Notes under the pieces: model-generated | Seen by the model: the letters and a program-made list of their open reading frames with translations, nothing else | The model's database searches: none | What the model was told of the DNA's origin: nothing | Source: an uncultured Oscillospiraceae bacterium | GTDB lineage: Bacteria; Bacillota; Clostridia; Oscillospirales; Oscillospiraceae | DNA: 5,443 nucleotides | Assembly (NCBI GenBank): GCA_900769835.1 | Contig: CAAGIE010000104.1 | Span: 1 to 5,443 of the forward strand | Direction: 5' to 3' | Translations under genes and position numbers: made by a program | Shown: positions 4,821 through 5,443 of the stretch, one piece after another | Layout: each line of letters opens with the position of its first letter | Position numbering within the stretch: position 1 is the first letter of the stretch

Positions 4821-5443
4821 TTACAGATGAGCCTCGTTGATGAGGATATGCACATCGTCCAACTGCTTCTGGGAAACGGTGGTGGGAGCGTCCATCATCA
4901 GATCCTGCGCGGTCTTGTTCATGGGGAAAGTGATGACCTCGCGGATGGATTCCTCACCGGTCAGCAGCATAATAATGCGGTCCACACCGGGAGCGGCGCC
5001 TGCATGGGGAGGTGCGCCGTAGGTGAATGCGTTGTACATAGCGGGGAACTTAGCCTTCACGGCATCCTCGCCCAGACCAACCATCTGGAAAGCCTTGACC
5101 ATGATCTCGGGATCGTGGTTACGCACAGCGCCGGAGGCGGACTCATAGCCGTTGATAACCAGGTCATACTGATCGGCATTGATCGCCAGGAGTTTTTCAA
5201 TGTCGCCCTCAGCATCCAGCAGAGTCTGCATACCGCCCTGGGGCATAGAGAAGGGGTTGTGGCAGAATTCCAACTCGCCGGACTCCTCACCCATCTCATA
5301 CATGGGGAAGTCCACGATCCAGCACAGGGCGAACTGCTCCTCGTCGAAGTGACCGGGCAGGCGCATACCCATAAACTTACGGATGACACCGGCGGTCTTC
5401 TGGGCAACAGCCTTCTTGCCGGCGGCCATGCAGACGAAGCTGC
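4821..5443 (-). CDS. aspS: Aspartyl-tRNA synthetase, C-terminal part
   Basis: This is a partial gene: the frame is open to the right edge of the window, so the ATG at 5429 is internal. About 206 C-terminal residues of this class II synthetase, which charges tRNA-Asp, are present. Visible are CWIVDFPMYE followed by HNPFSMPQGG (catalytic core), the ALV-type helix NGYESASGAVRNHDPE (usual NGxExxxGxxR region) and class II motif 3, GAPPHAGAAPGVDRIIMLLTG, cited here as a feature with its ATP-binding Arg in GVDR. The closing segment is ESIREVITFPMNKTAQDLMMDAP, with the C-terminal helix DDVHILINEAHL. The spacing and ending are as expected for a bacterial aspartyl enzyme. The HNPFSMPQGG and PPHAG variants differ from the E. 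coli versions (HHPFT and PPHGG). The TAA stop (4821-4823 complement) lies three bases from the shared terminator, converging with the feo operon. The promoter and 5' part are outside the window. Codon use is strongly biased, as expected for a translation gene. Confidence 0.95.
   Translation of the reverse strand, partial: SFVCMAAGKKAVAQKTAGVIRKFMGMRLPGHFDEEQFALCWIVDFPMYEMGEESGELEFCHNPFSMPQGGMQTLLDAEGDIEKLLAINADQYDLVINGYESASGAVRNHDPEIMVKAFQMVGLGEDAVKAKFPAMYNAFTYGAPPHAGAAPGVDRIIMLLTGEESIREVITFPMNKTAQDLMMDAPTTVSQKQLDDVHILINEAHL

Noticed and set aside
1..5443. Mobile elements, CRISPR arrays, tRNA or rRNA genes
   Set aside because: No transposase, terminal inverted repeats, regularly spaced repeat-spacer units or cloverleaf-like sequences were seen; the only repeats are the feo-associated units.

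Overview
The window looks like chromosomal DNA from a mid-GC Clostridia/Oscillospiraceae-type Firmicute, probably a gut anaerobe. The basis is strong AGGAGG-type ribosome binding sites, a perfect sigma-A promoter, a FeoA-FeoB-small Cys-rich protein iron cassette typical of anaerobic Firmicutes, and a sigma/membrane-protein pair of a style common in Clostridia. The species cannot be fixed from sequence reading alone.

Layout. (1) Positions 2-418 hold the C-terminal end of a medium-chain dehydrogenase of the L-sorbose-1-phosphate reductase type, closed by a strong hairpin terminator (426-455). (2) Positions 513-2239 hold a two-gene unit: a small sigma-70/ECF-like sigma factor and, overlapping by ATGA, a single-pass membrane protein with a large outside domain that is probably its anti-sigma or sensor partner. 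It also ends in a strong terminator (2243-2273). (3) Positions 2288-4817 hold a compact ferrous-iron uptake operon: consensus promoter, three copies of a GTTAGC-N4-GCTAAC palindrome, feoA, feoB, a previously uncalled 52-residue FeoB-associated Cys-rich membrane protein (4643-4801), and a terminator. (4) On the minus strand, running toward the feo operon, is the C-terminal part of aspartyl-tRNA synthetase (4821 to the right edge). It shares the bidirectional terminator with the feo operon.

How the parts work together. FeoB is the GTP-dependent membrane transporter of Fe2+, FeoA is its small SH3-like cytoplasmic partner, and the Cys-rich peptide is a likely membrane-anchored accessory. The promoter has an operator-like palindrome over its expected start site, a second palindrome 35 bp downstream, and a third in the feoA-feoB gap just before the feoB ribosome binding site. 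This implies metal-dependent control by a regulator not encoded here. The second and third palindromes sit inside a 32-bp near-identical repeat flanking feoA, and this is the most unusual feature of the window. The sigma/membrane-protein pair is separated from feo by a terminator and a new promoter, so no functional link can be claimed. There is no gene-free stretch over 300 bases; the longest gap (2240-2402) is filled by a terminator, promoter and operators.
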